Of a stretch of 64,000 nt of DNA, positions 58,800-64,000 are shown in pieces. Where the stretch lies: the NCBI RefSeq assembly GCF_026151205.1, contig NC_087083.1:10289460-10353459 (forward strand), read 5' to 3'. The translations under genes and the position numbers were made by a program. The stretch is from Bolinopsis microptera (Eukaryota > Ctenophora > Tentaculata > Lobata > Bolinopsidae). A model generated the notes under the pieces. It searched no databases. It was not told where the DNA came from and saw only the letters and a list, made by a program, of their open reading frames with translations. Within the stretch, counting starts at the first letter, position 1. Each line of letters begins with the position of its first letter.

Positions 58800-58940
58800 C
58801 TGATTGGCCGCTGTATCGCGACGTCACAGTCTAACTACTCGCTGATTGGCTGTTGCATTATGACGTCACAGTCTAACTGTTCTCTGATTGGCTACTGGAT
58901 CATGACGTCACAGCTTTCCCACTATTCTATTGGTTGCTGT
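58800..58940. promoter_or_regulatory. 42-bp composite CCAAT/CRE array
   Basis: Three units begin CTGATTGGC and carry a GACGTCACAG core 20 bp in (CRE; the second and third are full TGACGTCA). The unit is 42 bp, twice 21. A fourth CTATTGGTTG follows without a CRE. This is a compact, promoter-like arrangement, here inside the presumed intron 3. Function is inferred from site content only. Confidence 0.6.
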
Positions 58941-59442
58941 ATAACCGATGGTGTAGGTGATTACACAACGTATGTGCGCGAATTTGGTCTAAATGCTATC
59001 AATTATTTTCCATTATAATTGCCTCTCTGAATATGGGCAATCGCTTCAATAATGGTCATTTTTCTCTTGCTATCTTTTCTACTACTTTATACGTTTCTGC
59101 AAAAATCCCAGTATGTAAATATTAAAGTTGCCAAGGCACGTAGTGTATTTTAACCTATGTTTTCTTTACCTCTCCAGAACGACTGTGTATGCATACACAC
59201 ACACACGCTCTTCGACTTTTCTCGGAGTAGGCATTATTTTGGGCTGGTAATTTGCAAAAACAAATGACGAACCGTGCTGCAACTGAGTCGGCATGCTGGC
59301 TTTTAATTTAGGAAATTTAGTCGTGATAACTGAAGACTTTTTATTTTCTCGTAAGATGTTCCCTGTTCGGCGTGTTCGGCGAATTTTCTGTGCGTACGCA
59401 CGTTCACTGCACTCGCGTATACGTGCTGTGAGTTACGTGGAA

Positions 59443-59702
59443 ATGTACGTGTACGTGTACATGTACGTGTACGTGTACGTGTACGTGTACGTGTACGTGT
59501 ACGTGTACGTGTACGTGTACGTGTACGTGTACGTGTACGTGTACGTGTACGTGTACGTGTACGTGTACGTGTACGTGTACGTGTACGTGTACGTGTACGT
59601 GTACGTGTACGTGTACGTGTACGTGTACGTGTACGTGTACGTGTACGTGTACGTGTACGTGTACGTGTAAATGTACGTATACGTGTACGTGTACGTGTAC
59701 GT
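59443..59702. repeat. Hexanucleotide repeat (ACGTGT), about 260 bp, strictly alternating purine-pyrimidine
   Basis: A nearly pure run of about 42 units with one ACATGT near 59460 and a short irregularity at 59668-59680. Val/Tyr- and His/Val-rich frames on both strands are spurious. Confidence 0.97.
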
Positions 59703-62235
59703 ACCCAAACGCACTACATTTCAGCTGCAGTTCGTTTACCCACAAAATAGCAGGCGAGACAGCATGACAGTACAACGACAACCTGCATACCACACACTGT
59801 ACGGCAGCACGATACAAATGCATTAATTTAACATTTAAGTGATCTATGTCGCCTATAAAACTACCCAACTACACCGCAACTACAATAATTACCCCCCTTA
59901 TCTTTGTAAACGTAAATAAAGCGTCCAGGTCCAATACTAGGAGTTATACCTTTCCGCGGTTTAGTTGCTTCATACTGCCCTCTGACATACTCTTCAGACT
60001 TCAGACCCTACTTTTGGTAATGACTTGTTTTGCCTTTACTTCGAATAAGTCAATCATTAGTTGTATAAGCTTTAGAATTTGGATGTTTGATCTTTAATAA
60101 TCGGTTGAAAACTGCAGCTAATTTGGTTGAGAAGTTAAATTAAGTTGTTCCTTACTCACCCTCATTTTTTGTGGAACTTGATTTTGAGATAGCAGTTACC
60201 GACAAAGTAGCACCTCGACCCGTGACCAAACTTTTCGCCCACCGGTGCCTGTGGATGTTTAAAACCTTTAATCGGTTCAAGACTGCTAATCTGGTTGATA
60301 AGTTAATTTAAGTTGTTCCTTATGGCTCGTTAATGCACCGTTGTACCACCGGGCCCAGGGAGAGTTGTTAGTACTGGTTGAGTTCAAGTTAGTTGTTAAT
60401 TGTCAAGCTATTGTTTTGGGCGACTTAAATTACATTTCATTAGTATTTTAATCTATTTTTTCTATTATAAGGGGCATTAAATTGAGATGCCTCCCACCCA
60501 TTAACAATAACCTTTAATATCTAACGAGCCTTATTTTAGCCCCTAGATTAGGACAGGGTTCTAATTTGCCTGTACTGTGTTATCATACCATTGTAACCAT
60601 ACATCCACCATGAAATGAAATAAAATGCATATTGCATTATAACCAGTATGATAAAATTGTATGCCAGAGATTAGGAGCGAACACTGTAATCCTCCATGTT
60701 CCTCCACTGTTTATGCTGACCCAACTCTTTTTCCTTCCAATAATTGATTCGTCAAGTCACCTCATTTTAATGTTAGAACGTTTATGTAGTTTCCCAATAT
60801 ATAATAAGGATGCTTGGCACGACATGTGGGATGTAGTCACGTGGGATGTAGTCACGTGGGACGTGGTCACGTGGTTGCTAAACGTAGATCTCAAAACCTT
60901 TTATATATTCCCGTGAAATTAAACCCATTGTGAAGGAGAGACGGGGAGTCCTTTTTGTCCGAAAAACTTGAATAATAGTATATTGGTCGGGGGTAAAATA
61001 TACTACTATTAATTTGGTTCATAACATCATACTCTATTGTCCGTATATTTCTACCATGGCATTTCAGCTGCTCTGTTCATTGTTTAAAGTTCGGCAAAAC
61101 GCCCGGAAAACTCCGGTAATCATCGTTTTGGGGATGTTAAATCTGCGGGTCCCGACTATCGGTCACAGACTAATCGCTCACGTGACCCTTGTTATCAATC
61201 TTATTGTCCTGGGGCATATAAAAGGGGGCTGTAGTGCGTAGCTTGCTGCTGTTATCCAACAACTTCTATCCGTCCCGGAATTTACGGTATTTGGTATGTT
61301 AGTTATGTGCAGGAGCAGATCCAGGTGGTTTCCTGGGGCAATCTCCCAGCTTGCTTGCTGGGCTTACATTTACCAATCTCTACAAGTTCCAAACCTCTAA
61401 TTAGCACCCAGTTATAGCCAACCAGTTAGCTTCAATTTAGAAACCCTCGTTAAAGTCGCTCAGCACCCTCAAAACTGGCAATTTTAACGCATCATCAACA
61501 GTAAACTTCGCTTCTCTGATGCTGCTTTTTATTGAATTTGAGGACTGCCGTTAATTTACAGCTAACTCAGTGTAACCTGTCTGTAGATTTGTACAGCATC
61601 AGATATTTTGATCTCTGCATTTTATGTTGACAAGTATATGGAATATTTGTGTATCTACGAATTGTGTGTCAAATTAATGAAAGTATGATTCTTTGCTACC
61701 AACATAAGATTATTTAAACCATATTATTCAGTAAACTTGGCCAACAAGATAACATTATCTGTTACTTTATTCACTAGGATCAGATTACCAAATACCAACA
61801 TGGTTATCAGGATCATATTTTCATGAGATTGTACCACTGCACGAGGCTCAGTATAAAATTCCATTTACCAAGACTCAAGAGGCAAACCACATATATTATT
61901 ATTATCAACATAACAAGAGACCTGTATCACGTGAGGTCAATCAGGTAGATTAGTAACGAACACACGTTAACCAGTACATGCACTTGGTAGCCTATTTTGT
62001 TGATTAAATTAAAGGTCTCAAACGTCATGTGTTGTGCAAGTGAGGTGTGGGGAGGGTTAGGGGCGCAGCAAATAATCTGCTGTGGAAATTCCTATAATCA
62101 TAGGAATAATGATAATATTATTTGCTTTATGAATTATTTAAGCATTTCCAAAGTCAAATCATTACAGAAAATTCGTGAAAATAATGTTAAAAGAAAAGAT
62201 AGGCTGCTCTTTGCCAGTACACTACAAAACCCTGC
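59703..62235. other. Non-coding sequence, presumed intron 3
   Basis: No exon recognised. A TCACGTGGGA-type repeat with E-box cores at 60838, 60853 and 60868 (15 bp apart) lies at 60826-60876. Confidence 0.45.
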
Positions 62236-62237
62236 AA

Positions 62238-62313
62238 TGCACCACTGCACATGCACACCACTGCGCGCACCACTGCACGTGCACACCACTGCGCGCACCA
62301 CTGCACGTGCACA
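62238..62313. repeat. 31-bp tandem repeat with CACGTG
   Basis: ACCACTGCGCGCACCACTGC followed by ACGTGCACACC is present twice, plus a CATGCAC variant copy. Confidence 0.88.
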
Positions 62314-62847
62314 CACAGCTCTACACGGATGTTGTGGTTCGGAACCTCCCCACTCTCAGTAAGTCAGTAATCCCCACTACTAGTAATCTGTTTAGTTTTG
62401 GTTACTGATCCCTACACTGTAATGGGTGGTAATCTGTAATGTTGTACTATTATAGTTGGGGTACTTGCAGGTCCAATAACTGAGCTTGGAGTTACATGTT
62501 GGACATTGTACTAGAGCCCACACGTGTCAAATGTACAACACGGTACTGTCGTATTGCAGTGAGTCATTACTATTATCACTATTGTCCTAACTTGCCTTAT
62601 TAATTAAAATAATCCCTACATTGCTGTTTTGTAGTCACATATATTTTTAGCTCACCTTTTGTTTCAAATGCTTGGCTCGGTGTTAATGACATGCGTGTAA
62701 CGTTACAATTCGTCCAAATCGGTCTTTTTCAGCCGGCGCTTGAAACTCAACATCTTGAAGTTGTCGCCACATTTTCCTTTACAACAATCAATTTAGTTTA
62801 GTATCATTTTTCCTTGCCGTGTATCGACGAACACATTTTATTTTAAC

Positions 62848-62925
62848 CCTGAACCGTCTAGCACGTTCAGTTATCCCGCTGAACAATCTAGCACGTGCAG
62901 TTACCCAGCTGAACAATCCCGCGTG
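62848..62925. repeat. 31-bp repeat, about 2.3 copies
   Basis: TGAACAATCTAGCACGTGCA-type units; E-box in the second copy, decayed in the others. Confidence 0.8.
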
Positions 62926-64000
62926 TTATCCTGAACATGGCAAGATGTTGGTTTTAACCTCTGTAATCGGGCGTTAGAAGGTTAGACAACACAGTGAACC
63001 GTCAATACCCTTGCTGGTGTACACGCCGAAACCAAGTTAATTGCTTTGTAGACAGACTTGTTGATGAGTTAACACGGCTCCTGGCTGTCATGATTTGTTT
63101 GTTTGTTTGTACGTCTGTTCGTTTGTGTGTTACCGACCGCATGGTTTGTGTTTTGTTTGTCTGTTTTTTTTTTCTTCAATTAACCTGTTTTGTAGCCGTT
63201 CGTTTGCAGTTTGCACGTGTCTGTTAATTAGAACTGTTTGTTTTTATCTGCCGACAGGTTTCAATAAAAAGAGAAAATGTCTCAATATTTCCTTTTTACA
63301 TCCTCTTCTGAGCATATTTTCATTTATTCAAGCTGGTTTCAGTCTACAATCATTCCCTGATAATGAAAACAATAATTAGATTAGAATTAGTGGTTATTTA
63401 ATGGTAGGTTAACTCTATAACTAGCATTTAAAGTAATTAGTTTAGGTTACGTAGCTGGAAACCCGCCCTACGGACTCCGTGTTTCATTTCATGATGGGGT
63501 TAATCTAACTGTACTTGTAATTTGTAAATTACTTTAGTTTCATATTTCTAATTTTAATAATAGTTTACCATAATTTATCCGGAATATGAGGATTATTAAG
63601 TTAGGAGTGCAGTAGTTGTTTTTATTTCAAATTTCTAGAGTTTTTGTTAGGTTTATTGGTCACAAGTTACTGTAGTTTTGATAATGTTGCAGTTTCTGTC
63701 ATTTTTATCGCATAAATGATGTCTCTGATATTGACATGAGAGTTATTTAACTCTGTTCATTTAAAAAACTTAAAATATAAAACCTTCTGGAACGTTGTGG
63801 TATTTTTCAAATGAGTCTTAACATAATTAGTCTATGAATAATGCAGTTTATTAATACATTAATCTATATCATAACCGATCTGTTGTAGGTATATCGTAGA
63901 TAAATTACAAGTCTGTCTAATCTATATTACAAAGTAAAGAGATTTAGCAGAGACAAACTCTTGGTCCGTGATGGTAATTTCAAGCAATTAGAAATAATTA
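62926..64000. other. AT-rich sequence, presumed intron 3, no exon recognised
   Basis: Open frames at 62994-63379 are Phe/Cys/Val-rich translations of a GTTT-rich stretch and show no S1-S6 channel motifs. Confidence 0.45.

Noticed and set aside
59293-59868. Val/Tyr- and His/Val-repeat frames
   Set aside because: Products of the hexanucleotide repeat; overlapping frames on both strands.
53658-64000. Search for the S1 exon and later exons of the BK channel
   Set aside because: No frame with an S1-like hydrophobic motif next to splice signals was recognised; hydrophobic frames at 54998-55225 and 63095-63379 do not match channel helices.

Overview
This window is animal (metazoan) nuclear DNA, AT-rich and gene-poor, probably from an invertebrate with a large repeat-laden genome. 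Long introns with GT-AG borders, several families of LINE retrotransposons, tRNA-derived SINEs, cut-and-paste DNA transposon remnants and abundant mini- and microsatellites support this. The taxon cannot be fixed from the sequence alone; a cnidarian-like genome would fit, but that is a guess. No bacterial operon, rRNA gene or CRISPR array was seen.

Host gene: the only convincing one is the 5' end of a Slo1/BK-type calcium- and voltage-activated potassium channel on the + strand. Exon 1 (44931-45004) and exon 2 (45255-45345) encode an extracellular N-terminus and the S0 helix. Exon 3 (53529-53657) encodes the S0-S1 linker up to the start of S1. The exons join in phase across introns of 250 bp and about 8.2 kb. 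The S1 exon and the rest were not found and probably lie beyond 64000.

Transposons, left to right: SINE-like remnants at 0.8-1.2 kb; a 5'-truncated LINE with endonuclease and reverse transcriptase (1.7-5.6 kb, +) nested inside an older minus-strand LINE whose halves remain at 1.6-1.7 and 5.6-6.2 kb; a truncated minus-strand LINE (10.0-11.4 kb); a 2.1 kb TTAA-flanked element with about 130 bp inverted repeats (12.7-14.85 kb); a LINE tail and a SINE (21.1-22.0 kb); a truncated LINE with a restriction-like endonuclease between TAA-type repeats (38.07-40.13 kb); and a hAT element with an exact 8-bp target duplication inside a fold-back repeat (41.8-43.1 kb).

Tandem repeats: arrays at 18.3, 19.5, 35.6, 36.65, 40.7, 56.9 and 59.4 kb. 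The most notable pattern is many independent short arrays and pairs whose units carry an E-box (CACGTG) and/or a CRE (TGACGTCA), often with a CCAAT box, repeating every 11, 21 or 41-42 bp. These are close to one, two or four turns of B-DNA. They cluster around 25-31 kb, 44-52 kb (the channel promoter and intron 2) and 58 kb (intron 3). Whether they form a regulatory system or only reflect tandem duplication of short units is open.
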